Source of the DNA: an uncultured Actinomycetes bacterium
GTDB taxonomy: Bacteria; Actinomycetota; CALGFH01
Direction of reading: 5' to 3'
NCBI GenBank assembly: GCA_937881255.1
Contig: CALGFH010000290.1
Span: 1 to 11,402, forward strand
Length of the DNA stretch: 11,402 nt
Shown: one piece after another, positions 1-7,857 of the stretch
How the letters are laid out: each line of letters begins with the position of its first letter
Numbering within the stretch: the stretch's first letter is position 1
Program-made: the position numbers and the translations under genes
Notes under the pieces: generated by a model
What the model saw: the letters and a program-made list of their open reading frames with translations, nothing else
What the model was told of the DNA's origin: nothing
The model's database searches: none

Positions 1-855
<855 letters not shown>

Positions 856-911
856 CCCACCGGTCGGGAGGCTCTGTGACGGGGCCCGCTCGCCAGGCAG
901 TCCCTGGTCCA

Positions 912-937
912 TTCGGGGGGGAGTCCTCCCCCCCGAA
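912..937. repeat. perfect 12-bp GC-rich inverted repeat downstream of the mutase gene
   Basis: Arms TTCGGGGGGGAG (912-923) and CTCCCCCCCGAA (926-937) are exact reverse complements separated by TC. They lie 56 bp after the mutase stop. A hairpin of about 11 bp with a 4-nt loop would be very stable. It could end transcription or protect a 3' end, but no T-tract follows on either strand, so it is not a standard intrinsic terminator. The same 12-mer occurs once more at 1011-1022 (minus orientation). It may be a dispersed intergenic palindrome, which cannot be tested from this window. Confidence 0.6.
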
Positions 938-989
938 CCCCCCCAACGGCCCGGCCCTCAGCCGGCCTGACGGGGGGTGCCCCGATCGC

Positions 990-1022
990 TTAGGTGCGGA
1001 CCACGCTGTTCTCCCCCCCGAA
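990..1022 (-). pseudogene. vestigial 3' end of a CBM48-type gene (second C-terminal tail)
   Basis: On the minus strand these bases read FGGENSVVRT followed by TAA. This parallels the last codons of the adjacent intact gene, YGGVNSVVHT followed by TAG. The DNA around it (989-1032) aligns without gaps to 1036-1079 at an offset of 47 bp with 29 of 44 bases identical, and the two stop codons align. Because 47 is not a multiple of three and the intact gene stops first, the tail is out of frame and not translated from that gene. It is best read as the remnant of a duplicated paralogue or of an older, longer gene end. Confidence 0.5.
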
Positions 1023-1036
1023 TGAATCGGGCCTGC

Positions 1037-1363
1037 CTACGTGTGGACGACGCTGTTGACGCCTCCGTACTCGTTTGGCTCCCGAAGGGCGGCGTCGTCG
1101 TCCAGCCACTGGCCGTTCTCGTCCAGGTACTTGAAGGCGAACCGCTGCGACACGGGAAGGGTCACGCTGATGCTCTTGGTGCCGTTGCTGCGCGGCTTGA
1201 GCGGGTGGACGAACGGGTCCCAGTCGTTGAAGTCCCCGACGACCGAGACCTTGCCGTCGACCGAGTCCTTGGGGAGGACGAAGTTGACCTTGACCTTCTT
1301 GCTGCCCTTCACCGGAGTCTGCTTGATCACGTGCCGAGCTCCTTGCTCGTCGATTCCTGACAT
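1037..1363 (-). CDS. small glycogen-binding (CBM48 / AMPK-beta-like, isoamylase early-set) domain protein
   Basis: 108 residues, ATG at 1363 to TAG at 1037-1039. A short Lys-rich lead (HVIKQTPVKGSKKVKV) is followed by a single Ig-like beta-sandwich: VNFVLP, then VSVVGDFNDWDP, VTLPVSQRFAFKYL and ENGQWLDDDAALREPNEYGG. The GDFNDWDP turn and the later Trp of GQWLDDD match the aromatic residues that bind alpha-glucan in AMPK-beta and CBM48 domains. No catalytic domain is attached, so the likely role is cytoplasmic glycogen or maltodextrin binding (inferred). ATG 1363 is chosen because conserved sequence starts just after it; the upstream SD is weak, and a start a few codons further in is possible. 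Divergent from the SDR gene across 99 bp, in which I could not pick a convincing promoter. Confidence 0.88.
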   Translation of the reverse strand: MSGIDEQGARHVIKQTPVKGSKKVKVNFVLPKDSVDGKVSVVGDFNDWDPFVHPLKPRSNGTKSISVTLPVSQRFAFKYLDENGQWLDDDAALREPNEYGGVNSVVHT

Positions 1364-1462
1364 AGCTCGACCGAGCCGCAGCGACGCGCCCAAACGGACA
1401 CTCGGGCAGACCCGGTCGTTGCCCACTGTAGTCCATGTCGTGCCGGCGGGGGGTGGGCTTGA

Positions 1463-2344
1463 GTGGCGATCCTGGTGACGGGTGCGGCCGGGCTGGTCGG
1501 CCGGGCCGCGGTGGCGGCGCTCCTGCGCCAGGGGGTCGAGCACGTCCGGGCCGTGGTCCGCGAGCCCGCCCAGGTCGGGGACCTGCGGCGCCTCGGGGCC
1601 AAGGTCGCGCTGCTGGACGCCACCGACCCCGACGGCCTGGCCGCGGCCATGGACGGGGTGTTCACCGCCTGCTCGCTGACCGGCGGCCTGTGGGCGGGCC
1701 CGGGCGAGGACCCGTACGCCGCCGTGGTCGAGCCGGCCCGGGTGTTCCTGGCCGCCGCCGCGCAGCGCGGGGTCCGCCGGCTGGTCATCTGCTCCCCGGC
1801 CGCCGTCGCCACCCCGGCCGCGGAGCGCAACCCCCACCTCGCCGCCAAGGCCGAGGTCGAGCGCATGGTCGCCGCATCCGGCCTGGAGCACGCCATCCTC
1901 CGCTGCACCCACGTCCTCGGCCCCGGCAGCCGGCTGCTCGCCCTGCTCGCCACCGGCGCCCCGGTGCCGGTCCCGGGCGACGGCCGGCAGCGGGTCGCGC
2001 CCGTCTGGGTCGGCGACGTGGCCGACGCCATCGCCACCGCCGACGACGCCCCCGAGCTGGCCGCCGCCACCTGGTCCCTCTCCGGCCCGACCCAGCTCAC
2101 CTTCGACGACCTGGTCGACGCCGTCCGGGGCAGCCGGGTCGCCAAACGCCACCTCGCCCCCGGAGACGGCCAGGCCCCAGGGCGGGGGACCGGGCTGAGC
2201 GAGGTCCAGGCCGGGGTGCTGGCCGCCGACTCGCTGGCCGACCCGGCCCTGGCTCCCGCGCCAGGGCTGGTCCCGACCCCGCTGGCCGAGGCGCTGGCCC
2301 GGAGCGCCGGGGCCTGGCGGTCGCGGGTTGCCGGGTCGCCTTGA
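1463..2344 (+). CDS. atypical SDR / NmrA-like NAD(P)-binding protein
   Basis: 293 residues. The GTG start at 1463 directly follows an in-frame TGA (1460-1462), so it is the first possible start. The N-terminal Rossmann motif TGAAGLVG (residues 6-13) has the TGxxGxxG spacing. It is followed by VRAVVRE at the end of beta-2, the LLDATDPDGL strand and RLVICSPAAV. The classical catalytic YxxxK is replaced by HLAAK (His125, Lys129), as in atypical or regulatory SDRs. LRCTHVLGPGS and VAPVWVGDVADAIA match the NDUFA9/NmrA-like extended fold. It may be an oxidoreductase of unknown substrate or a redox-sensing protein without catalysis. The last 60 or so residues are Ala/Pro-rich and poorly conserved. 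Next gene on the same strand starts 46 bp downstream, so cotranscription is plausible. Confidence 0.82.
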   Translation: MAILVTGAAGLVGRAAVAALLRQGVEHVRAVVREPAQVGDLRRLGAKVALLDATDPDGLAAAMDGVFTACSLTGGLWAGPGEDPYAAVVEPARVFLAAAAQRGVRRLVICSPAAVATPAAERNPHLAAKAEVERMVAASGLEHAILRCTHVLGPGSRLLALLATGAPVPVPGDGRQRVAPVWVGDVADAIATADDAPELAAATWSLSGPTQLTFDDLVDAVRGSRVAKRHLAPGDGQAPGRGTGLSEVQAGVLAADSLADPALAPAPGLVPTPLAEALARSAGAWRSRVAGSP

Positions 2345-2380
2345 CGGGTAGGCGGGACGCTGGCGTGGTCTCGTCGTGCT

Positions 2381-2387
2381 GGAGGTG
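2381..2387 (+). promoter_or_regulatory. ribosome binding site that fixes the kinase start
   Basis: GGAGGTG lies 3 bases before ATG 2391 (5 bases counted from GGAGG). An in-frame GTG at 2376 would place this SD inside the coding region and has no SD of its own, so ATG 2391 is preferred. Confidence 0.75.
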
Positions 2388-2390
2388 TCG

Positions 2391-3575
2391 ATGCGCCCCG
2401 ACCCCGCCGCCGGGACCGTGGTGGCCGGCTACCGGATCGTCGAGCAGGCCGGTAGCGGCGGCATGGGCGTGGTCTACCGGGCCGAGGAGACCGGGCTCGG
2501 CGGCCGGCCGGTGGCGCTCAAGCTGCTGCCTGCGGCCCTGGCCGGCGACCCGGACTTCCGGGCCCGGTTCCTGCGCGAGATGCGGGTCGCGGCCGCCATC
2601 GACCACCCCAACATCGTCCCCATCTACCGCGCCGGCGAGGACCGCGGCCTGCTGTACCTGGCCATGCGCTACGTCCACGCCTCCGACCTGCGGCATGTCC
2701 TCGAGGCCGAGGGCCGCCTCGACCCGGCCCGTGCCCTGGCCATCCTCGGCCAGGTGGCCAGGGCCCTGGACGCCGCCCACGCCCGCGGCCTGGTCCACCG
2801 CGACGTCAAGCCGGGCAACATCCTGCTCGCCCCGCCGGTCCTGGACGGCGACCCCGAGCACGTCTACCTGGTCGACTTCGGCCTGGCCAGGTCCGACAGC
2901 GACGACCGCTCCATCGGCGGCGCCGGTTCGTTCCTCGGCACCCCCAGGTACGCGGCCCCCGAACAGGCCGCCGGCCGCCAGGTGGACGGCCGCGCCGACG
3001 GCTACGCCCTCGGCTGCGTCCTCTACGAGTGCCTGACCGGCCAGGCCCCGTTCCCCGGCGGTTCCGGCGAGGCCGTCCTCCTCGCCCATCTGGAAGCCCC
3101 CCCACCCCGGGTCACCACCCTCCGCCCCGACCTGCCCCCCGCGATCGACCAGGTCGTGGCCAGAGCCATGGCCAAGCCCCCCGCCGACCGCTTCCCCACC
3201 TGCCGCGCCCTCATCACCGCCGCCCGCGCGGCACTCAGTTCGCCCGCCGGTTCCACCGCCCCGACCCCGGGCGCGGCCGCAGCTCCGGCCCCGACCCCGG
3301 GCACGCCGCAACCCCAGCATCCGGTGCCAGGTCCCCCGGTGGGGGAGGCCACCCCAGCGGCGCGGGGCGGCCCTCCGGCTGTCCACAGCCCCCCATGGCC
3401 GGCCCCGCCCGCCCCGTCCTCCGGCTGTCCACAGCCCCTCGTGGCCGGCCCCGCCCGCCCCGGCGGCCGCTCTGGAGGGCTATCTGCCGCTGCGGCGACC
3501 CGCGCGGCGGGCCCGGGCCGCCCTGGGCGTCTCGATCCTGCTCGCCCTGGCCAGCGCGGCCGCCAACCTCGGTGA
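2391..3575 (+). CDS. Hanks-type Ser/Thr protein kinase, N-terminal part of a frameshifted kinase-DUF4328 gene
   Basis: The kinase domain covers residues 14-285 and has all key elements: glycine loop GSGGMGVVY (21-29), VALK with Lys44, helix-C Glu63, HRDVKPGN (His136, Asp138, Asn143), DFG (162-164), activation loop ending GTPRYAAPE (183-191), and the helix-F region RADGYALG. It should be a catalytically competent cytoplasmic kinase. Residue 204 is Gly where Ile or Val is usual. A Pro/Ala-rich linker follows, including an in-frame 10-residue repeat around APTPG (about 3255-3303) and PPAVHSPPWPAPPAP (3372-3416). Coding character in this frame ends at 3416; the 53 codons from 3417 to the stop at 3575 are out-of-frame readthrough of the DUF4328 part. 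Without the extra base near 3417 the product would be about 589 residues. As sequenced it would be a soluble kinase with a junk tail. Confidence 0.88.
   Translation: MRPDPAAGTVVAGYRIVEQAGSGGMGVVYRAEETGLGGRPVALKLLPAALAGDPDFRARFLREMRVAAAIDHPNIVPIYRAGEDRGLLYLAMRYVHASDLRHVLEAEGRLDPARALAILGQVARALDAAHARGLVHRDVKPGNILLAPPVLDGDPEHVYLVDFGLARSDSDDRSIGGAGSFLGTPRYAAPEQAAGRQVDGRADGYALGCVLYECLTGQAPFPGGSGEAVLLAHLEAPPPRVTTLRPDLPPAIDQVVARAMAKPPADRFPTCRALITAARAALSSPAGSTAPTPGAAAAPAPTPGTPQPQHPVPGPPVGEATPAARGGPPAVHSPPWPAPPAPSSGCPQPLVAGPARPGGRSGGLSAAAATRAAGPGRPGRLDPARPGQRGRQPR
3372..3462 (+). repeat. 45-bp imperfect tandem repeat with one extra base, at the frameshift
   Basis: Copy 1 (3372-3416) encodes PPAVHSPPWPAPPAP in the kinase frame. 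Copy 2 (3418-3462) encodes PPAVHSPSWPAPPAP in the DUF4328 frame. 43 of 45 bases are identical; the differences are confined to codon 8 (CCA against TCG). A single T at 3417 separates the copies, making the period 46 and shifting the frame by +1. Removing that T, or one whole 46-bp unit, rejoins kinase and membrane domain in one frame. Confidence 0.92.
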
Positions 3576-4161
3576 CACCCAGGCGGCCAGGCGGCTGACC
3601 GGCGACGGCGCCGGCGACCTCTACCTGTGGGTCGGGCTGGTCCAGGCGGCCTGGTTCCTGGTCACCGCCGGGCTCTGGCTGGCCTGGTTCCGGCGCGCCT
3701 ACCTGAACCTGCCGGCCCTCGGGGCCCGGCGCCTGCGCTACCGCCGCTGGTGGGCGGTCGGGTCCTGGCTGCTCCCGGTGTTCAGCCTGTTCCGCCCCAA
3801 GCAGGTCCTGAACGACATCTGGCGGGCCAGCGACCCTGACCTGCCCCTCGACCAGCCCGACGCCTGGCGCAAGCGGCCGGTGGCCGAGCTGCTCGGCTGG
3901 TGGTGGCTGGTCTTCCTGGCCTCGATCCTGGTCCGCAGCATCACCACCGAGGCCGTCCACGCCGCCGCCGACCTGATGCTCCTCGGCCTGCTGCCCGAAC
4001 AGCTCGACCGCTTCCAGCCCTCGGCCGGCATGCAGATCCTGGCCGACCTGCTCACCGTGGTCTGCGGCCTGCTGGCCCTGCGGGTCGTCCGCCGCACCAC
4101 CGCCCGCCAGCACGACCGCGCCACCCGGCTGGCCGCCACCGGCGCGCTCGCCCGCCGCTAG
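3418..4161 (+). pseudogene. DUF4328 membrane domain, C-terminal part of the frameshifted kinase gene
   Basis: Frame 1 is coding from 3418 to TAG at 4159-4161 (247 residues), but the first in-frame ATG or GTG is GTG 3778, deep inside the domain. It therefore has no plausible independent start and must have been translated as part of the upstream gene. Hydrophobic segments lie at about 3508-3560, 3625-3690, 3748-3795, 3889-3940 and 4036-4086, giving four to five membrane spans. The conserved block RRWWAVGSWLLPVFSLF then RPKQVLNDIWRASDPD is typical of DUF4328, a family of unknown function common in Actinobacteria. The inferred role is to anchor the kinase or act as its sensor. A predictor requiring a start might report only 3778-4161. 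The next gene starts 38 bp downstream. Confidence 0.85.
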
Positions 4162-4185
4162 AATCGCCGCCGCTGCCGAACAGCC

Positions 4186-4192
4186 GGGAGGG
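4186..4192 (+). promoter_or_regulatory. ribosome binding site of the enoyl-CoA hydratase
   Basis: GGGAGGG sits 7 bases before the GTG at 4200 and decides the start, since the reading frame stays open far upstream into the preceding gene. Confidence 0.75.
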
Positions 4193-4199
4193 ACCGCTG

Positions 4200-4985
4200 G
4201 TGGGTGAGTTCGTACGTCTGGAGGTCGACGAGGCGAGCCGGGTCGGGACCATCCGGCTGGATCGGCCGCCCGTGAACGCGCTCAACGCCCAGATCCAGGA
4301 GGAGCTGCGGGAGGCGGCGGCCGAGGCCGGGCGGGACGAGCGGGTCGGGGCGGTCGTGCTCTGGGGCGGCGAGAAGGTGTTCGCGGCCGGGGCCGACATC
4401 AAGGAGATGAACGGGCGCAGCTTCGCCGACATCTCGGCCAGGACGACCGACCTCGGCCACGCCTGCGAGGCCCTGGCCCGCATCCCCAAGGTGGTGATCG
4501 CCGCCGTCACCGGCTACGCCCTCGGGGGCGGCTGCGAGGTGGCCCTGACGGCCGACTTCCGGTTCGCGGCCGAGGACGCCAAGTTCGGGCAGCCGGAGAT
4601 CCTGCTCGGGATCATCCCGGGGGCCGGCGGCACCCAGCGGCTGCCCCGCCTGGTCGGGCCGTCGAAGGCCAAGGAGATGATCTACTCGGGCCGCTTCTAC
4701 GGCGCCGCCGAGTGCAAGGCGATGGGGCTGGTCGACGAGGTCCACCCGGCGGCCGAGGTCTACGAGCGGGCGTGCGCGGCCGCCGCCGGCTACGCCAAGG
4801 GCCCCGGCCTGGCCCTGCGGGCGGCCAAGCAGGTCATCGACGGCGGCCTGGAGGCCGGGATCGACGCCGGGCTGCTGCTGGAGCGGCAGGCCTTCTACTC
4901 CCTGTTCGCCACCGACGACACCGCCGAGGGCATGGCCTCGTTCGTCGCCCACGGCCCCGGCAAGGCGACCTTCAGGAACCGCTAG
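4200..4985 (+). CDS. enoyl-CoA hydratase / crotonase family
   Basis: 261 residues, the usual length for the family. It hydrates trans-2-enoyl-CoA to 3-hydroxyacyl-CoA in beta-oxidation or amino-acid degradation. Seen directly: RPPVNALN (23-30), oxyanion-hole segments [10 protein letters not shown] (61-70) and GYALGGGCE (105-113), and both catalytic glutamates of the rat mitochondrial enzyme pattern, Glu113 in GGGCE and Glu133 in [16 protein letters not shown]. The C-terminal trimerisation part includes ATDDTAEGM. With both acids present it is a hydratase candidate rather than an isomerase or dehalogenase, but chain-length preference cannot be read. The GTG start is supported by the SD 7 bp upstream and conserved length. 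Its last 14 bp overlap the end of the convergent galT-like gene. Confidence 0.93.
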   Translation: MGEFVRLEVDEASRVGTIRLDRPPVNALNAQIQEELREAAAEAGRDERVGAVVLWGGEKVFAAGADIKEMNGRSFADISARTTDLGHACEALARIPKVVIAAVTGYALGGGCEVALTADFRFAAEDAKFGQPEILLGIIPGAGGTQRLPRLVGPSKAKEMIYSGRFYGAAECKAMGLVDEVHPAAEVYERACAAAAGYAKGPGLALRAAKQVIDGGLEAGIDAGLLLERQAFYSLFATDDTAEGMASFVAHGPGKATFRNR

Positions 4986-5985
4986 CCCGCAGGGCCTCGG
5001 CGGCACGGTCGGGGTCGACCACGTTGATGATCACCCCGGTGCCCAGCTCGAACCCGCCGTAGGTGGTGAGGCGGGGGAGCAGGTGCAGGTGCCAGTGGAA
5101 GTCGTCGACGCCCGGCGGGGCCGAGTGCAGGACCAGGTTGTAGGGCGCGTGGTCGCCGGCCACCCCGCGGAAGCGCCGCAGCAGGTCGCGGAGGGCGGTG
5201 GCCACGGCGGTGTCGTCGTCGGGGCCGCGCTCCTCGAACCGGGGCTGGTGGGCGGCCGGCAGCAGGAGGGCCTCGAACGGGGCCGCCGACGCCCACGGGC
5301 AGATGGTGAGCAGGTCACCGGTCGTGCCGACCAGCCGCGGGCCGTCCCGCTCGGCGGCCACGGTCGCGCAGGCGGCGCAGGCCTGGCCGGCGAGCCGGTC
5401 CAGCTCGGCCTGGACGCGGTCGGGCCGGCCGGCGGTGGCGAACACCTGGCTGTGCGGGTGCTCGAGGGAGGCGCCGGCGGTGCGGCCCTGGTTGACGATG
5501 ATCAGCACCGCCCCGAGCTCCTGGTCGCGGTGGGCGGCCAGCCGCTCCCGCCAGGCGGCCATCGCCCGCGCCACCTCGGGCACCTCCAGGTCGGCCAGGG
5601 TGGCCTGGTGGTCGGGGTTGTGGATGACCACCTCGTGCACCCCGGCCGTCGGCGCCGACCGGTAGAGACCCCCGTTGTGGTGCGCCGTGGTCACGGGGCC
5701 GGCGAACGCCGGGAACTTGTTCGGGACCACCCGGACGTGCCAGCCGGGCTGGTCAGGGCCGGTGCCCGGGTCGCGGTCGGCCCACACCTCGGGCGGGGTC
5801 ATGTGCTCGTTGCCGGGGCAGAACGGGCAGCCGAGCGGCCCCCGCGGGGTGCCGACGTCGCCGAGGAACGCCTCCGGCCTGGCCGCCCGACCCGCCGTGA
5901 TCGCCACCCAGCCCCCGCCGAGCGGGTCCTGGCGCAGCTCACCAGGGGCGTTGGGCAGCGCCGGCGGTGGCAGAATGCGGGCCAT
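4972..5985 (-). CDS. galT: galactose-1-phosphate uridylyltransferase family protein
   Basis: 337 residues, ATG at 5985 to TGA at 4972-4974. GalT (HIT superfamily) exchanges UMP between UDP-glucose and galactose-1-phosphate through a uridylyl-histidine. Visible: zinc-site CPFC (Cys53, Cys56), His126 in HNPDH, HPHSQ with His176 and His178 as the expected metal ligand and nucleophile, and the second His cluster FHWHLHLLPR (His297, 299, 301). A further CAAC pair (203-206) may bind metal. The canonical E. coli enzyme has HPHGQ; Ser in the fourth place occurs in other bacterial members. No galK or galE is nearby, so another hexose-1-phosphate or an ADP/UDP-glucose phosphorylase activity is possible. 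Divergent from etfB (126-bp gap), convergent with the enoyl-CoA hydratase. The start has only a weak SD. Confidence 0.88.
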   Translation of the reverse strand: MARILPPPALPNAPGELRQDPLGGGWVAITAGRAARPEAFLGDVGTPRGPLGCPFCPGNEHMTPPEVWADRDPGTGPDQPGWHVRVVPNKFPAFAGPVTTAHHNGGLYRSAPTAGVHEVVIHNPDHQATLADLEVPEVARAMAAWRERLAAHRDQELGAVLIIVNQGRTAGASLEHPHSQVFATAGRPDRVQAELDRLAGQACAACATVAAERDGPRLVGTTGDLLTICPWASAAPFEALLLPAAHQPRFEERGPDDDTAVATALRDLLRRFRGVAGDHAPYNLVLHSAPPGVDDFHWHLHLLPRLTTYGGFELGTGVIINVVDPDRAAEALRASGS

Positions 5986-6099
5986 GGGCCCGCAGCCTAG
6001 AGCATCCGGGGCCCAGGGTGTGGACAGCCCGCGCACAGGGTCGGCCCATTGGGGCATCATGGTCGGCGGCCCGGACACCGTCCGGCACCGGCCATCCCT

Positions 6100-6104
6100 G
6101 GAGG
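6100..6104 (+). promoter_or_regulatory. ribosome binding site that supports the TTG start of etfB
   Basis: GGAGG is followed by a 7-base spacer and TTG 6112. The upstream in-frame ATG at 6049 would add 21 residues unlike any EtfB N-terminus, so the TTG is chosen. Confidence 0.8.
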
Positions 6105-6111
6105 CAGAGCG

Positions 6112-6897
6112 TTGAAGATCCTGGTCACCGTCAAGCGCGTGCCCGACACGGCCGCCGAGAAGCGGCTTGACCCGGCGGACAAGACACTCGACCGCGAGTC
6201 GGTCGAGACGATCCTGAACCCGGTCGACGAGTACGCCGTCGAGGAGGCCCTGCGGCTCAAGGAGCAGCACGGCGGCGAGGTCGTGGTGCTCTGCATGGGC
6301 CCGTCCTCGGCCCTGGCCACGGTGCGCAAGGCGCTGTCCATGGGCCCGGACGCGGCCGTCCACGTCCACGACGACGCCCTCCACGGGTCGTGCGCCTTCA
6401 ACACGGCCAAGGTCCTCCAGGCGGCCATCCGGCAGGTCGAGCCGGACATCGTGCTCTGCGGCTCGGAGTCGACCGACGCCCGCACCTCCCTGGTCCCCAG
6501 CGCCCTGGCCGAGTACCTGGGCTGGCCCGGCCTGACCGGGGCCAAGCAGCTGGAGGTGGACGGCGCCACCGTCCGCGTCCACCGTGAGACCGAGAACGGC
6601 TACGACGTGGTCGAGGCCGACGGCCCGGCCGTGGTCAGCGTGGTCAAGGGCATCAACGAGCCCCGCTACCCGTCGTTCAAGGGCATCATGGCGGCAAAGT
6701 CCAAGCCGGTGACCGACTACACCCTGGCCGACCTGGGCGTCGACCCGGGCGAGGTCGGCACCGCCGGCGCCACCACCGAGGTCGTCGACTTCGCCCCCCG
6801 GCCCCCGCGGCAGGCGGGCCAGCAGGTCAAGGACCCAGGGGACGGCAGCGCCGCGGTCGAGCTGGCCGAGTTCCTGGCCGGCCACAAGTTCATCTGA
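6112..6897 (+). CDS. etfB: electron transfer flavoprotein beta subunit
   Basis: 261 residues, TTG start. Together with EtfA it forms the soluble ETF heterodimer (FAD plus AMP) that accepts electrons from acyl-CoA dehydrogenases. The N-terminus KILVTVKRVPDT is standard. LNPVDEYAVEEALRLKE (35-51), LCGSESTDA (115-123) and the family signature INEPRYPSFKGIMAAKSKP (181-199), which contributes to dehydrogenase docking, are all intact. Length matches classical ETF-beta. The sequence alone does not decide between simple and electron-bifurcating ETF; no bifurcation partner is adjacent, so the classical role is favoured. It is the first gene of a tight run etfB-etfA-PBP, 21 bp before etfA. Confidence 0.96.
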   Translation: MKILVTVKRVPDTAAEKRLDPADKTLDRESVETILNPVDEYAVEEALRLKEQHGGEVVVLCMGPSSALATVRKALSMGPDAAVHVHDDALHGSCAFNTAKVLQAAIRQVEPDIVLCGSESTDARTSLVPSALAEYLGWPGLTGAKQLEVDGATVRVHRETENGYDVVEADGPAVVSVVKGINEPRYPSFKGIMAAKSKPVTDYTLADLGVDPGEVGTAGATTEVVDFAPRPPRQAGQQVKDPGDGSAAVELAEFLAGHKFI

Positions 6898-6918
6898 TGC
6901 GACGGGGAGCGTAACGCG

Positions 6919-7857
6919 ATGCCGCGAGTTCTCGTTCTGGTCGAGCATGAGGAAGGCGCCGCCAAGAAGGTGACCTACGAGATGCTGACCAAGGCGCGCG
7001 ACCTCGGCGAGCCGGTGGCCGTGTTCGTCGGCGAGGGGCTGGAGACGGCCCGCGAGGGCCTGGCCCGCCACGGCGCCACCGCCGTCTACGCCGCCGGCGG
7101 TGACAACCGCCTGTCCGGGCCGCTCACCGGCGCGCTCGCGGCCGCCGCCGACCGGGCCGAGCCGGCCGCGGTCCTGGTCGCGGCCACCCCGCTGGGCAAG
7201 GACGCCGGGGCGCGGCTGGCCGCCCGCAGGGGCTGGGGGATGCTGGCCGACATCGTCGACCTCGACGGCGACCTGGTCGCCACCCAGAACGTGTTCGGCG
7301 GGGCCACCACCGTGCGCGCCCGGGTCCGCACCGGCACCCCGGTGCTGGCCGTCAAGCCCAACTCCTTCCCCGTCCAGGAGGCCCCGGCCGAGCCCGAGGT
7401 GGTCGACCTGGACCTGGCCGAGGGGCAGGACGCCACCCGGGTGACCGACCACGTCGTCCAGGAGCAGGGCGGCCGGCCCGACGTGGCCGAGGCCGAGATC
7501 GTCGTCTCGGGCGGCCGGGGCCTCCAGGACCCGTCGAACTTCGCCCTGGTCGAGGCGCTGGCCGACACCCTCGGGGCGGCGGTCGGGGCCAGCCGGGCCG
7601 CGGTCGACGCCGGCTGGTACCCCCACCAGCACCAGGTCGGGCAGACCGGCAAGACGGTCTCGCCCCAGCTGTACGTGGCCGTCGGCATCTCCGGGGCGAT
7701 CCAGCACCGGGCCGGCATGCAGACCTCCAAGACCATCGTCGCCGTCAACAAGGACGCCGACGCCCCCATCTTCGCCATCTCCGACTTCGGTGTCGTCGGC
7801 GACCTGTTCAAGGTCGTGCCGAGGCTCACCGACGAGGTCGCCAAGCGGAAGGCCTGA
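6919..7857 (+). CDS. etfA: electron transfer flavoprotein alpha subunit
   Basis: 312 residues, ATG with GGGGAG nine bases upstream. It binds the redox-active FAD. The N-terminal domain runs from [10 protein letters not shown] to about 180. The C-terminal FAD domain contains VVSGGRG (195-201), [11 protein letters not shown] (223-233), GQTGKTVSP (241-249), the ETF-alpha signature from [13 protein letters not shown] (251-263) to IVAVN, NKD (277-279) and [15 protein letters not shown] (289-303). All expected cofactor contacts are in place. It should work with EtfB to pass electrons from acyl-CoA dehydrogenases to a quinone oxidoreductase, which is not in the window. Its TGA stop (7855-7857) shares the final A with the ATG of the following PBP gene, suggesting translational coupling. 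Confidence 0.96.
   Translation: MPRVLVLVEHEEGAAKKVTYEMLTKARDLGEPVAVFVGEGLETAREGLARHGATAVYAAGGDNRLSGPLTGALAAAADRAEPAAVLVAATPLGKDAGARLAARRGWGMLADIVDLDGDLVATQNVFGGATTVRARVRTGTPVLAVKPNSFPVQEAPAEPEVVDLDLAEGQDATRVTDHVVQEQGGRPDVAEAEIVVSGGRGLQDPSNFALVEALADTLGAAVGASRAAVDAGWYPHQHQVGQTGKTVSPQLYVAVGISGAIQHRAGMQTSKTIVAVNKDADAPIFAISDFGVVGDLFKVVPRLTDEVAKRKA

Noticed and set aside
938..988. Possible terminator or small RNA between the palindrome and the gene remnant
   Set aside because: Only short GC-rich self-complementary stretches (for example GCCGGC) and no T-run; not distinguishable from background at this base composition.
2097..3386. Long minus-strand open frame opposite the kinase
   Set aside because: The sense strand carries a complete kinase with all catalytic motifs; the antisense product is low-complexity Gly/Arg.
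3417..3417. Programmed ribosomal frameshift in the kinase gene
   Set aside because: The bases at the junction do not form a slippery heptamer and no downstream stimulatory structure stands out. The repeat itself explains the shift more simply.
3379..6027. Three DnaA-box-like CTGTCCACA sites (3379-3387, 3425-3433, and reverse at 6019-6027)
   Set aside because: Two are the same site inside the coding tandem repeat and the third is isolated. There is no dnaA, dnaN or AT-rich stretch, so there is no case for an origin.
5986..6111. Promoter for the divergent galT-like and etfB genes
   Set aside because: An intergenic promoter is expected, but no pair of -35 and -10 hexamers with good spacing could be picked on either strand.
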